Shown here in pieces: positions 8,268-17,225 of a stretch of DNA of 64,000 nt (position 1 is its first letter; each line of letters starts with the position of its first letter). The stretch is from Bog-473 sp963753115 (GTDB taxonomy: Bacteria > Actinomycetota > Acidimicrobiia > Acidimicrobiales > RAAP-2), in the NCBI GenBank assembly GCA_963753115.1, contig CAVWBB010000021.1, positions 186,001 through 250,000 of the forward strand. Direction: 5' to 3'. Both the position numbers and the translations under genes were made by a program. The notes under the pieces were generated by a model that saw nothing but the letters and a program-made list of their open reading frames with translations, ran no database searches and was not told the origin of the DNA.

Positions 8268-8653
8268 CCCCAGGCGCAGACCTGCATGTCCAGATCCCAC
8301 CGGCCGTCGCCACCGCCGCCGAGTCGGCCGACGCCAAGCTCGGACGCGACACCGTGGTGCTGGGCATGGCCGAGCTCTTCGGGGTGGTCGACGCGTTCGT
8401 CATCACGAGCGCGCAGAACACGCGACATGTGCGGACCCTCGTCGAGGAGATCGAACGTGGAGTGAAGGAGTCACACGGCATGCAGCCCGTCCGGGTGGAA
8501 GGGCTGCAAGATGCGACATGGGTCCTGATGGACTACGGCGACTTCATTGCGCACGTCTTCTTGCAGGAGACGCGGGACTACTACGACCTCGAGCATCTCT
8601 GGTCGGGCGCGCCGCGCCTGCCGTGGCGCGGCGACGTCGAGCACGCCGGCTGA
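8264..8653 (+). CDS. rsfS: Ribosomal silencing factor RsfS
   Basis: 129 residues of the Iojap/RsfS family, which binds ribosomal protein L14 and blocks subunit joining when nutrients run out. Typical segments are DTVVLGMAELFGVVDAFVITSA, RHVRTLVEEIE, WVLMDYGDFIAHVFLQETRDYYDLEHLW. The C-terminal tyrosine-rich YYDLE and W are the family hallmarks. The start is TTG at 8264, overlapping the preceding stop. It is the last gene of the nadD cluster and converges on the lpqB-like gene. A short CTGAG triplication follows the stop (about 8655-8671). Confidence 0.92.
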   Translation: MTPGADLHVQIPPAVATAAESADAKLGRDTVVLGMAELFGVVDAFVITSAQNTRHVRTLVEEIERGVKESHGMQPVRVEGLQDATWVLMDYGDFIAHVFLQETRDYYDLEHLWSGAPRLPWRGDVEHAG

Positions 8654-8731
8654 CCTGAGCTGAGCTGAGCTGCTGGGGCTCGGAGCGATCCGGGCACCGT
8701 GCCGTCGGTCTACTCCGGCGGCGAGGTCCGC

Positions 8732-9319
8732 TCAGGGAGCGACGTTGAGGAACTCGACGATGTAGACCGGATCGTTCACCTGCGAGCCGTTGGCGATCGG
8801 CACGCTGGTGCGCTGGCCGTCGATCTCGAAGAGGACGCCGGTGTCGAGGCCGTTCTCGCTGGACACCGTGGCCACGATCTGCGAGACCGCCAGCTCAATG
8901 CTGTTGCCGGTGATCGCGCCGAAGGCCTCGTTCATGTTCACCGTCACGATGTTCCCCTGCGTGGTGGTCGAGAGCACCGTCACGTTGCTCGGGATGGCGG
9001 TGGAGAGCCCGTTTGCCGTGTCGGCCTGCGTGGGGCCGCTGAGCAACGAGGTGATGATGGCGGTCAGCGGCGCCGGGGCGGCCACGACACGGGGCGACGA
9101 TGCCAGCGCGTTACCGGAATTGAGGAAGAAGACCTTGACGGGGACGAGCGACGTCGGCGTCGGCACCGTGGTCGTCGTCGTGGGCAGATGCGGGTTGAGG
9201 AGGTGGAAGGGCACCCGGGACGACGACATGGTGCTGGGGTTGCTCTGCGTGGGGATGGCGCAGCCGGCGGCGACGATCGCCACGACACCGAGCAGCAGCG
9301 CCGCTGCGCGCCGCCTCAC
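8732..9319 (-). CDS. GerMN-domain lipoprotein, LpqB-like
   Basis: 195 residues. An N-terminal signal ends in a lipobox (VAAGC), so the protein is predicted to be lipid-anchored outside the membrane. A Thr/Pro linker follows, then a GerMN domain (VKVFFLNSGNAL, LTAIITSLLSGPT, VTVNMNEAFGAI). Its place as the third gene after a MtrA-like regulator and MtrB-like kinase matches LpqB, the lipoprotein that modulates MtrB in mycobacteria. It is much shorter than LpqB (about 580 residues), lacking the C-terminal propeller-like part. The start is GTG, 22 bases after mtrB. Confidence 0.8.
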   Translation of the reverse strand: MRRRAAALLLGVVAIVAAGCAIPTQSNPSTMSSSRVPFHLLNPHLPTTTTTVPTPTSLVPVKVFFLNSGNALASSPRVVAAPAPLTAIITSLLSGPTQADTANGLSTAIPSNVTVLSTTTQGNIVTVNMNEAFGAITGNSIELAVSQIVATVSSENGLDTGVLFEIDGQRTSVPIANGSQVNDPVYIVEFLNVAP

Positions 9320-9341
9320 CCGCTCACTCCGCTCACGCTGC

Positions 9342-10778
9342 TCACTCCTCGCACTCGTCGTCTCCCGGTTCGTCCCCGTGGTCGAGCACCGGCAGCGTGA
9401 GGATGAAGCGGGCCCCGCCGCTCTCGGAGGACTCGACCCTGACGTTGCCGTGCATCACGCGCATGTGCTCGTCGACGAGCGCCAGGCCCAGCCCCGTCCC
9501 GGTCCCCGTGCCCCGTCGCCCCGAGGCGGAGCCGCGGTAGAAGCGCTCGAAGATCTTCAGGCGCTCGAGGGGGTCGATGCCGGGCCCGTCGTCATCGACG
9601 GTCACCTCGACCTCCAGGCCGTCCTCCCCGGGCCCGACGCCGATGGCCGTCGCGCCTCCCCCGTAGTGGTCGGCGTTCTCCATGAGATTGACCATGACAC
9701 GTTCGAAGCGGCGTTTGTCGACACCCACGCGCCAGGAGCGCACGGCGGGATCGATCTGCACGGCGGGTGGTCCCCCCGGACCGTGGGTCACCATGTGCCC
9801 GAACCCCGAATCGACCGCGCGCTGGACGAGCTCGGAGACGTTGACCTCCTCCAAGAAGACGTCGACCGACCCGGCATCGGCCCGTGACATTTCGAGGAGG
9901 TCGCCCACCATGCGCTGGAAGCGGCGGAGGTCGTCGGCCAGCAGTTGCAGGGCCGCCTGCGAACGCGGCGGCAGCTCGTCCCGGTCGGCCTCCAGCACCT
10001 CCATGGCGGCGGCCAAGGTGGTGAGGGGGGACCGCAGCTCGTGGCTGACGTCGGAGTTGAAGCGCGCTTCGCGCTCAATGCGCTCCTGGAGCTGGTCGAC
10101 CATGGCGTTGAACGACAGGGTGAAGCCCTCGAGATCGGGGTCGGCGGCCTCGAGGTCGAGCCGGGTGTCGAGGTCCCCGGCGGCGATGGCGCCTGCCGCC
10201 CGCGACACGTCGGCCAGCGGCCGCAGCGAGCGCACGCTGGCGAAGCGTCCCAAGCCGGTGCCGAGGAGCGTCGTGACCACGCCGGCCACGAAGAGCGTCA
10301 GACCCAGCACGCGCAGGGTGTGGTCAAGGTCCGAGAGGTCGAACACCTCGAAGTAGAACGCGTGCACCGAGGGGATGGGGGTGCCGATGCCGATCTCCGC
10401 CGTCCCCTGTGCGGTGCGATAGGTCTGTGTGGCCGCCGTCCCGCCCAGAACGTCCTTGCGCAGCTGCACCGGGATGGAGGCGCTGACCGACAACGACGAC
10501 TCGTAGGCCTTGCCGCGGTGGTAGAGGACGGAGTGGGCGTCGGACCCGGCGTCGAGGCTGGCAAGCAGGGCCACGTACTGCTGCGGCTTGGTGCCCTGCT
10601 CGAGCGACGTGCGCACGAGCAGGGCGTTGTTGAAGGCCTGGTGCTGGGCCGCCGACTCCCGGCCGGCCAGCAGGAAGTGCCGCACGGTGAAGTAGGAGAG
10701 CCCACCCATGAGGATGGAGAGGATCAGCGCCCCGAGGCCGAAGACGGCCGTGATGCGGGCACCGATGCCCAGCTTCAC
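9342..10778 (-). CDS. mtrB: Sensor histidine kinase, MtrB-like
   Basis: 478 residues. Transmembrane helices near residues 13-33 and 155-178 flank an extracellular domain of about 120 residues. A HAMP segment (RSLRPLADVSRAAGAIAAGD) follows. The phosphoacceptor histidine is in SDVSHELRSPL, and the ATPase domain shows the N box NLMENADHYGG, the DDDGPGID box and GTGTGLGLAL. MtrB with MtrA controls cell division and wall homeostasis in actinobacteria; that role here is inferred from the matching gene order. The GTG start is one base after the mtrA stop. Confidence 0.88.
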   Translation of the reverse strand: MKLGIGARITAVFGLGALILSILMGGLSYFTVRHFLLAGRESAAQHQAFNNALLVRTSLEQGTKPQQYVALLASLDAGSDAHSVLYHRGKAYESSLSVSASIPVQLRKDVLGGTAATQTYRTAQGTAEIGIGTPIPSVHAFYFEVFDLSDLDHTLRVLGLTLFVAGVVTTLLGTGLGRFASVRSLRPLADVSRAAGAIAAGDLDTRLDLEAADPDLEGFTLSFNAMVDQLQERIEREARFNSDVSHELRSPLTTLAAAMEVLEADRDELPPRSQAALQLLADDLRRFQRMVGDLLEMSRADAGSVDVFLEEVNVSELVQRAVDSGFGHMVTHGPGGPPAVQIDPAVRSWRVGVDKRRFERVMVNLMENADHYGGGATAIGVGPGEDGLEVEVTVDDDGPGIDPLERLKIFERFYRGSASGRRGTGTGTGLGLALVDEHMRVMHGNVRVESSESGGARFILTLPVLDHGDEPGDDECEE

Positions 10779-10779
10779 G

Positions 10780-11463
10780 TCAGGGCACCAGCTTGTAGCC
10801 CATGCCCCTCACGGTGAGTATGTGCTGGGGCACCGCGGGATCCACCTCGACCTTGGTGCGCAAGCGCCGGATGTGCACGTCGACCAGGCGACCGTCGCCG
10901 AAGTAGTCGTAGCCCCAGACCCGGTCGAGCAGCTGCTCGCGGCTGAGCACCTTGTTGGGGCTGGCGGCCAGCTCGCACAGCAGCCGGAATTCGGTGCGTG
11001 TGCAGTGCACCTCGTCGCCGTTGAGGCGGCGCAGCACACCCTGCTCGGGCAGCAGCTGGAGGTCGCCGAAGGTCAGCGCGCCGGGCTCCTCCTCGGCGGG
11101 ACGGGCCCGCCGCAGCAGGGCGCGAATACGCGCCGCCAGCTCCTTGGCCACGAAGGGCTTGGTGACGTAGTCGTCGGCGCCCGCCTCCAGGCCGGCCACG
11201 ACGTCGTGGGTGTCCGAGCGCGCCGTCACGATGATGATCGGCACGGCGCTGCTGCGCCGCAGGGCGCGGCAGCACTCGAAGCCGTCCATGCCCGGCAGCA
11301 TGAGGTCGATGAGCGCGACGTCGGGTGGGGCCTCGGCGAACATGTCGAGACCCTCTTCGCCGCTCGCGGCGTCCCTTACCTCGTAGCCCTCGCCCTCCAG
11401 CGCCAGGCGCATGGAAGATCGGATTCGCTCATCGTCTTCGACGACCAGAATGCGCCCGCTCAT
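10780..11463 (-). CDS. mtrA: Response regulator, OmpR/PhoB family, MtrA-like
   Basis: 227 residues: a receiver domain with acidic pocket VVEDD, phosphoacceptor Asp53 in ALIDLMLPG, switch Thr in IIIVTARSD and the conserved Lys in VTKPF, followed by a winged-helix domain (VLRRLNGDEVHCTRTEFRLL, VWGYDYFGDGRLVDVHIRRLRTKVE, ILTVRGMGYKL). The WGYD...RLVDVHI region is close to MtrA. The ATG at 11461-11463 is the natural start. The apparently longer frame that joins it to the upstream peptide-binding protein results from a frame break. It is followed immediately by mtrB and the lipoprotein gene. Confidence 0.92.
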   Translation of the reverse strand: MSGRILVVEDDERIRSSMRLALEGEGYEVRDAASGEEGLDMFAEAPPDVALIDLMLPGMDGFECCRALRRSSAVPIIIVTARSDTHDVVAGLEAGADDYVTKPFVAKELAARIRALLRRARPAEEEPGALTFGDLQLLPEQGVLRRLNGDEVHCTRTEFRLLCELAASPNKVLSREQLLDRVWGYDYFGDGRLVDVHIRRLRTKVEVDPAVPQHILTVRGMGYKLVP

Positions 11464-11474
11464 CAGCCTCCAGC

Positions 11475-13137
11475 TCAGCTGATCCAGATCTGGGTCGGCC
11501 AGATAGAGCCCCCGATCATGCCGTAGGCATGCTGGCCTTGCGGCGTCGTCGGGTTGTTGAAGTTCTGCACCGTCGGATCGCCGATGACGGCCCACACGGC
11601 CCGGTCGGTCCAGAGATAGGGGAGGTCGAGACCCGAGGCGCTTGTTCACCGTCTGGTAGGCGGTCTCGCGGATAGCCTTCTCGGTGCTGGACCGACCGGT
11701 CAGGAGCGCCTTCTCGATCGCCGGGTCGGCGTTGCGGGCCATGTTGATCGACAGCGCGCCCGAGCTGACTGTGGTGGTGCTCCAGAAGATGTAGTTGAGG
11801 TCGGGGTCGACCGCGCCGAACTGCCGCCAACCCAGCGCCTGGTACTTGCCGGCCAGTGCGTTGTTGATGGTGTCGTTCTGCTGCACGATGTTGGTCTTGA
11901 CCGTGAACCCGACCTGCTGCCACGCCTGCTGCAGGTACTGGGCGGCACGGATGGCGGCGGGCGAGTTGGTCGAGCCGTAGGTGAACGAGATCGGTCCGCC
12001 GTTGGTCTTCTCGGCCGCCTTGACCAGCTTGGAGGCCTGCGACGGGTTGTAGGCGGGGTACTTGGTCGTGGAGTAGTAGGGCGACCCCGGGACGAAGAGG
12101 CCGTTGCTCACCGGGAGAACACCCTCGTCGATGACCTTGGCGTACTGCTGGCGGTTGATGGCCATGGCCGCGGCCTGGCGCACGTTGGCGTCGTTGAACG
12201 GCGCTGCCAGGCAGTTGAGCTGCACGCAGTTCATGTCGGGCTCGCCGGCGACGTGCGTGCTGTCGTCGATGTAGGCGTAGCTGTGGTTGCCGCGGAACTG
12301 CGTGATGATCTGCGGTGTGTCGGTGATCATCAGGTCGATGGTGCCCGACTTGAGCGCCTCGGCACGCGCCGACTCGTCGGGGATCGGCTTGTAGGTGATC
12401 TGCGACAGGTACGGCATGCCCTTGCGCCAGTAGTTCGGGTTGGCCGTCGCGGTGAAGTGGCTGTTGGGCACCCACTCCTTGAAGACGAACGGCCCGGTCC
12501 CGACGGGGTGCGAGGTGCCGTTGGGGTTGGCCAGCATGGAGGGCGCCGCGATGTAGGCGATCTGTCCGCCGATGCCACCGGCCAGGTAGTAGGGGAACGG
12601 CACCCAGGGGGACTTGAACGTGATGGTCACGGCCTGCGGGCCGGTCTGGGTGATGGAGACCAGGGTCGGGCTGAGCACGACGCCGGTCAGCAGCGACTTG
12701 GCCTGCGCCTGGAAGTTCGTGAGCAGGGCGGCGCCGTTGCAGGGCGTGCCGTCGTGGAACAGGACGCCGGAGCGCAGCGTGATGGTCCACGCGGTGTAGT
12801 CGGCGTTCGGCATGACGGACTCGGCCAGATACGGCGCCCAGTCCCCGTTGGCCAGGACGATGGTCAGCGGGTCGAAGACGGTGCGGGCGTACATGACGCC
12901 GACCTCGTCGAAGCGGGCCTGGGTCGGGTCGAAGCCCGATTCCTCCGCGTCGACGCCGAAGGTCAGCGAGCCGCCCTTCTTGGGCGTCTTGGTGGAGATC
13001 CCGTTGCGCCCGGGACCGTTGGTCGTGGCACCGGCGATGTCGTCAAATCCAAGCCCCAGCGCGCCCGCCCCCGCAACGCCGGCTGCAGCCGCCGCACCAC
13101 CCAAGAGCACTGAGCGACGATCGAATCTCGAGACCAT
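11475..13137 (-). CDS. ABC transporter peptide-type substrate-binding protein (family 5), frame-broken near C-terminus
   Basis: About 553 residues. The N-terminus has a Tat-type signal (DRRSVLLGGAAAAAG), so the protein is probably exported folded. The mature part is a DppA/OppA-like family 5 solute-binding protein: LTFGVDAEESGFDPTQ, FHDGTPCNGAALLTNF, GTGPFVFKEW, NPNYWRKGMPYLSQITYK, AMAINRQQY. These bind oligopeptides or similar solutes. A one-base change near 11640 moves the frame to GLDLPYLWTDRAVWAVIG...IWPTQIWIS and a stop at 11475-11477. No permease genes adjoin it. It precedes mtrA by 11 bases, so it may share the mtrAB transcript. Confidence 0.85.
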
Positions 13138-13233
13138 CGGTCCTCCATTTCAACGAACCCAGCGGACCCCCCGAAGGTTCCCGGGCGACGTTAGTGCCCA
13201 GGATCCCCTGCGTGGGGGCGGTACGGTTGCTTC

Positions 13234-14094
13234 GTGTCGGTCGAGTGGGATCTGCCGGGGTTTTCGGCCTGGCTGGCCGGCCGAGCGGCTGCCACCCGCA
13301 CGGCGTACGTGAGCGACGTCACCGCATTCGCCGACTGGATGTCCCGCAGCGACATCGAGAGCCCGGCGGGCGTCGATCGCCTGCACCTGCGGCGCTACCT
13401 GGCGTCGCTCGGGACGCGGAAGCTCGCTCGCGCCACCATCGCCCGCAAGGCGGCGGCGCTGCGCTGCTACTTCTCCTGGCTGGTCCGGCAGGGTCGCCTG
13501 CAAGCCGACCCCGCCCGCTCCCTGCGCGCCCCGTCCGGGGGCGGACGCCTGCCCCGCGTGCTCTCGGGGGGCGAAATGTCGTCCCTGCTCGACGTCCCGG
13601 CCGACACCCCAGTGGACCGGCGCGACCTGGCCGTCCTCGAGCTCCTCTACGCGGCCGGGCTGCGGGTCTCGGAGCTCTGCGGGCTCGACCGCGGCGATAT
13701 CGACCTGCGGGGCCGGACGGTCACCGTGCTCGGCAAGGGCGGGAAGCAGCGGCGGGTGCCGGTGCACGATGCAGCCGTCGCCGCCCTGCAGGCCTGGTTC
13801 GACGACGGGCGGGACGACATGGAGGGCCCTCCCGAGGCGGCGTTCGTCAACCGCCGCGGGGCCCGGCTCGGTCCCCGGGACGTCCGGCGCATCCTGGACC
13901 GCCGCTCGGCCTCGCCCACCCACCCGCACGCCCTGCGCCACACCTACGCCACCCACCTGCTCGACGGGGGTGCTGACCTGCGGGTCGTCCAGGAGCTCCT
14001 GGGCCACGCCAGCCTGGCCACCACGCAGGTGTACACCCACGTCAGCAAGGAGCGCCTGCGCGCCGTCTACGGGGAGACCCACCCCCGGGCCTGA
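13234..14094 (+). CDS. xerC: Tyrosine recombinase XerC
   Basis: 286 residues, normal for XerC/XerD. An N-terminal SAM-like core-binding domain (FSAWLAGRAAATRTAYVSDV) precedes the catalytic domain. The catalytic residues are visible: Arg in AGLRVSELCGL, Lys in LGKGGKQRRVP, His and Arg in HALRHTYATHLL, His in LLGHASLATTQ and the nucleophile Tyr in VYTHVSKERL. It resolves chromosome dimers at dif in partnership with XerD. Placement directly before rpsB is the usual actinobacterial position and argues for the housekeeping XerC, not a phage integrase. The start is GTG at 13234. Confidence 0.92.
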   Translation: MSVEWDLPGFSAWLAGRAAATRTAYVSDVTAFADWMSRSDIESPAGVDRLHLRRYLASLGTRKLARATIARKAAALRCYFSWLVRQGRLQADPARSLRAPSGGGRLPRVLSGGEMSSLLDVPADTPVDRRDLAVLELLYAAGLRVSELCGLDRGDIDLRGRTVTVLGKGGKQRRVPVHDAAVAALQAWFDDGRDDMEGPPEAAFVNRRGARLGPRDVRRILDRRSASPTHPHALRHTYATHLLDGGADLRVVQELLGHASLATTQVYTHVSKERLRAVYGETHPRA

Positions 14095-14137
14095 GTTCTC
14101 CCTGCCCTCGGGTGCCGTGAGCGGCTAGCATGGTCCG

Positions 14138-14155
14138 GCCCACCAGGGGGTGGGC
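14138..14155 (+). promoter_or_regulatory. Leader hairpin upstream of rpsB
   Basis: GCCCACC (14138-14144) and GGTGGGC (14149-14155) form a perfect 7-bp stem with an AGGG loop. A possible -10 (TAGCAT, 14126-14131) lies just before it. No T run follows, so a terminator is unlikely. An S2 autoregulatory leader, as known for rpsB-tsf in other bacteria, is possible but unproven. Confidence 0.4.
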
Positions 14156-14249
14156 GGCAACACCGACCAACATCACCTGCGCGCGTTCCACGGTCGTCGC
14201 CATCGGGCGGCGCTGCGCCAGGGGAGCAACCGACTGGAGGAACATCTCT

Positions 14250-15117
14250 ATGGCCGTCGTTTCCATGCGACAGCTTCTGGAAGCCGGAGTCCACTTCGGC
14301 CACCAGACGCGCCGATGGAACCCGAAGATGAAGCGCTTCATTCTTGGTGAGCGCAACGGGATCTATCTCATCGACCTGCGCAAGACGCTGACCGGCGTCG
14401 AGTCGTCCTACTCCTTCGTCCGGGATCTCGTCGCCGACGGCGGCACCATCCTGTTCGTCGGGACGAAGAAGCAGACCCAGGGCCCCGTGGCGGAATACGC
14501 CGAGGCCTGTGGCATGCCCTTCGTCAACCAGCGTTGGCTCGGCGGCATGCTGACCAACTTCTCCACGGTCTCGGGCCGGGTGAAGCGCATGCAGGAGCTG
14601 CGCGCCATGCAGGCCGCCGGCGACTTCGACGGGATGCCCAAGCGTGAGGCGCTGCAGCACACCCGCGAGCTCGAGAAGCTGAGCCGCAACCTCGGCGGCA
14701 TCGCCAACCTCGACCGGCTGCCCAACGCGGTGTTCGTGATCGACACCAAGAAGGAGCACATCGCGGTCACCGAGGCGCGCAAGCTCGGGCTCCCCGTGGT
14801 GGCCGTCGTGGACACCAACTGTGACCCCGACGTGATCGACTACGTGATCCCCGGCAACGACGACGCCATCCGTTCGGGCTCGCTCATGTGCCGCGTGATC
14901 GCCGACGCCGTGGTGGAAGGGCGCTTCATCGCCGAGCACCGCCGCAAGATGGCACCGCCCACGCCGGAGGACAGCGGCCCGTCGTCGGCGCCGCGCCCCC
15001 GCCGGGCCCAGGCGGCAGCCGCGGCGCCCGCCGCTGCAGCAGCGCCCGCAGCGCCCGGCAGCCCCGGCCGCAACACCTCCGGCGACCCCCACCCCCGAGC
15101 CGGTCGAGGTGGCCTGA
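14250..15117 (+). CDS. rpsB: 30S ribosomal protein S2, frame break in C-terminal tail
   Basis: About 288 residues. MRQLLEAGVHFGHQTRRWNPKMKRFI and IYLIDLRKTL begin the S2 fold, and FVNQRWLGGMLTNF, LPNAVFVIDTKKE and VVAVVDTNCDPD are highly conserved. The ATG at 14250 follows a GGAGG ribosome-binding site. After the globular part comes an Ala/Pro-rich tail. In the given frame the tail runs without a stop into tsf, but a one-base change near 15065 yields TPPATPTPEPVEVA and a stop at 15115-15117, three bases before the tsf GTG. The S2/EF-Ts fusion is therefore an artefact. Confidence 0.95.
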
Positions 15118-15119
15118 TC

Positions 15120-15914
15120 GTGGCCAGCTACACCGCCAAGGACGTGGCCACGCTGCGTCAGATGACCGGCGCCGGCATGCTCGATTGCAAGAATGCCCTC
15201 GAGGAGACGGGGGGCGACTTGGAGGAGGCAGCCAAGCTGCTGCGCATGAAGGGTTTGGCCGGCGCCGCCAAGCGGAGCGACCGCGAGGCCTCCGAAGGCG
15301 CCGTGGCCGTGGCGCGCAACGGCGACGCCGCCGCCGTGGTCGAGCTGCGCTGCGAGACCGACTTCGTCGCCAAGGCCGACGAGTTCGTGGCCCTGGCCGA
15401 CGAGCTGGCCGCGTTGGTGGCCGCCAAGGGCGAGGACGCCGCGTCCGAGCTCGACGACACCATCGACGGCTTGCGCGCCACCCTCAAGGAGAACATCTCC
15501 ATCGGGCGGGTGCGCCGCCTCGTCGCCGAGTCGGGCCAGGTGCTCGACACCTACCTGCACCAGCAGGCGGGGCGCGGCGTCAACGGCGTCGTCGTCGTGA
15601 TCGAGGGTGGCACCGACGAGCTGGCCCACGACATCGCCGTGCACATCGCGTTCACCAAGCCTGCCTACCTCAGCCGCGACGAGGTCCCTGCGGCCGACGT
15701 CGAGGCCGAGCGCGCCACCGTGGCCGAGATCTCGCGCAACGAGGGCAAGCCCGAGGCCGCCATGGAGAAGATCGTGGAGGGCCGCATGACCGGATGGTTC
15801 AAGGAGCGGGTGCTGCTGGACCAGTCCTACGTGCGGGACGAGAAGCAGACGATCGCGGGCATGCTCGGATCGGCGCGCATCGTGTCGTTCGCGCAGGTCG
15901 TCATCGGCGCCTGA
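15120..15914 (+). CDS. tsf: Elongation factor Ts
   Basis: 264 residues. EF-Ts is the guanine nucleotide exchange factor for EF-Tu. The N-terminal UBA-like module VATLRQMTGAGMLDCKNALEE carries the TDFV-region partner VELRCETDFVAKADEF that contacts EF-Tu. The C-terminal half has IAFTKPAYLSRDEVP and a KEMVEGRM-like EKIVEGRMTGWFKE element and ends LLDQSYVRDEKQTI. The GTG at 15120 (VASYTAKDV) lies three bases after the restored rpsB stop. It is a standard rpsB-tsf-pyrH-frr operon member. Confidence 0.95.
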   Translation: MASYTAKDVATLRQMTGAGMLDCKNALEETGGDLEEAAKLLRMKGLAGAAKRSDREASEGAVAVARNGDAAAVVELRCETDFVAKADEFVALADELAALVAAKGEDAASELDDTIDGLRATLKENISIGRVRRLVAESGQVLDTYLHQQAGRGVNGVVVVIEGGTDELAHDIAVHIAFTKPAYLSRDEVPAADVEAERATVAEISRNEGKPEAAMEKIVEGRMTGWFKERVLLDQSYVRDEKQTIAGMLGSARIVSFAQVVIGA

Positions 15915-15926
15915 GCGCTGCTGATC

Positions 15927-16646
15927 GTGGGAGAACCGCGCCGCATCGTGCTCAAGATGTCGGGGGAGGCGCTTGCCTCCGCCGCGTCCGACGAGACCAT
16001 CGATGCCGCCACCGTCGAGCGCATGGCCAAGGAGATGGGCCGCGCCATGGAGGGCGGCGGGCTCGAGCTGGCCGTTGTGGTCGGCGGGGGCAACATCTGG
16101 CGCGGCACCACGGGGGAGAGCGGCGGCATGGACCGCGCCACCTCCGACACCATGGGGATGCTCGGCACGGTGATCAACGCGCTGGCCCTGCAGGACGCGC
16201 TCGAGCAGCAGAACCAGCCGACGCGCGTGCTGAGCGCGCTCTCCATGGCCGAGGTGGCCGAGCCGTACATCCGGCGCCGGGCCATCCGCCACCTCGAGAA
16301 GGGCCGCATCGTCGTCTTTGCGGCGGGCATGGGCAACCCGTTCTTCACCACCGACACGCCGGCGGCGCTCCGGGCGGCCGAAATCGGCGCCGAATTGCTC
16401 TGCAAGGGCACCCACTCAGGCGTGGACGGCGTCTACAGCGCCGACCCCAAGCTCGATCCGACGGCCACCCGCTACGAAGAGATCTCCTTCATGGACGTCA
16501 TCAGCAAAGATCTCCGGGTGATGGATCTCACCGCGATCACGTTCTGCAAGGACAACAACCTGCCGATCCGGGTCTTCGACCTCATGGTCCCCGGCAATAT
16601 CCCTCGTGCGCTCAGCGGCGAAGAGATCGGTACGCTGGTCCGCTGA
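15927..16646 (+). CDS. pyrH: Uridylate kinase
   Basis: 239 residues of the amino-acid-kinase-fold UMP kinase that makes UDP for pyrimidine nucleotide supply. Key segments are VLKMSGEAL at the N-terminus, the VVGGGNIWRG glycine loop, ATSDTMGMLGTVINALALQ for UMP binding, GNPFFTTDTPAALRAAEIGAE and KGTHSGVDGVYSADP. The start is GTG, 12 bases after tsf. The stop overlaps the frr start (TGATG). The hexameric enzyme is allosterically controlled by GTP and UTP in other bacteria. Confidence 0.95.
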   Translation: MGEPRRIVLKMSGEALASAASDETIDAATVERMAKEMGRAMEGGGLELAVVVGGGNIWRGTTGESGGMDRATSDTMGMLGTVINALALQDALEQQNQPTRVLSALSMAEVAEPYIRRRAIRHLEKGRIVVFAAGMGNPFFTTDTPAALRAAEIGAELLCKGTHSGVDGVYSADPKLDPTATRYEEISFMDVISKDLRVMDLTAITFCKDNNLPIRVFDLMVPGNIPRALSGEEIGTLVR

Positions 16647-17215
16647 TGGACGAAGATCTCGCCGCCCTGGTCAAGGACGACACCAGGGACAAGATGGTGA
16701 AGGCCATCGACCACGTCCGCCACGAGATGAGCAACGTGCGCACGGGCAGGGCCTCTTCGGCGCTCCTCGAGCCGCTGATGGTGGACTACTACGGGACGCC
16801 GACCCCGCTGCGCCAGCTGGCCGGATTCAGCGTCCCCGACGCCATGCTCCTGGTCATCTCGCCCTACGACAAGGGCTCGCTGGGGTCGATCGAGAAGGCC
16901 ATCATGGCTTCGGACCTGGGAATTAACCCCACCAATGACGGGACCGTGATCCGACTGGCCTTCCCACCGTTGACAGAGGAGAGGCGTAAGGAGCTGGTGA
17001 AGGTGGTCCGGCACAAGGCCGAGGAGGGGAAGGTGGCAGTGCGCAACCTGCGGAGGGCGGGGCGTCACGATCTCGAGGCGCTGCAAAAGGACGGAGACCT
17101 CTCGACCGACGAGCTCGAGCGCGTCGAGAAGGATCTCGAGAAGATCACCCAGGACCAAGTTGCAGTGATCGATCAGCTCCTTGCCCACAAAGAGCAAGAG
17201 CTGCTCCAGGTCTGA
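16646..17215 (+). CDS. frr: Ribosome recycling factor
   Basis: 189 residues, the usual RRF length. It shows the tRNA-mimic three-helix plus sandwich pattern: VKAIDHVRHEMSNVRTGRASSALLEP, VDYYGTPTPLRQLAGFSVPD, IEKAIMASDLGINPTNDG and IRLAFPPLTEERRKELVKVV. With EF-G it splits post-termination ribosomes. The ATG overlaps the pyrH stop, indicating coupling, and cdsA starts 11 bases after its stop. Confidence 0.96.
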   Translation: MDEDLAALVKDDTRDKMVKAIDHVRHEMSNVRTGRASSALLEPLMVDYYGTPTPLRQLAGFSVPDAMLLVISPYDKGSLGSIEKAIMASDLGINPTNDGTVIRLAFPPLTEERRKELVKVVRHKAEEGKVAVRNLRRAGRHDLEALQKDGDLSTDELERVEKDLEKITQDQVAVIDQLLAHKEQELLQV

Positions 17216-17225
17216 GGAGCCAGCC

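Noticed and set aside
10780..13137. A peptide-binding protein fused to a response regulator
   Set aside because: The C-terminal part of the binding protein is found in the next frame with its own stop at 11475, and mtrA has its own ATG at 11463.
14130..15914. A single S2/EF-Ts fusion gene
   Set aside because: A one-base change restores separate genes with a normal S2 ending and a GTG start for EF-Ts; the fusion has no functional sense.
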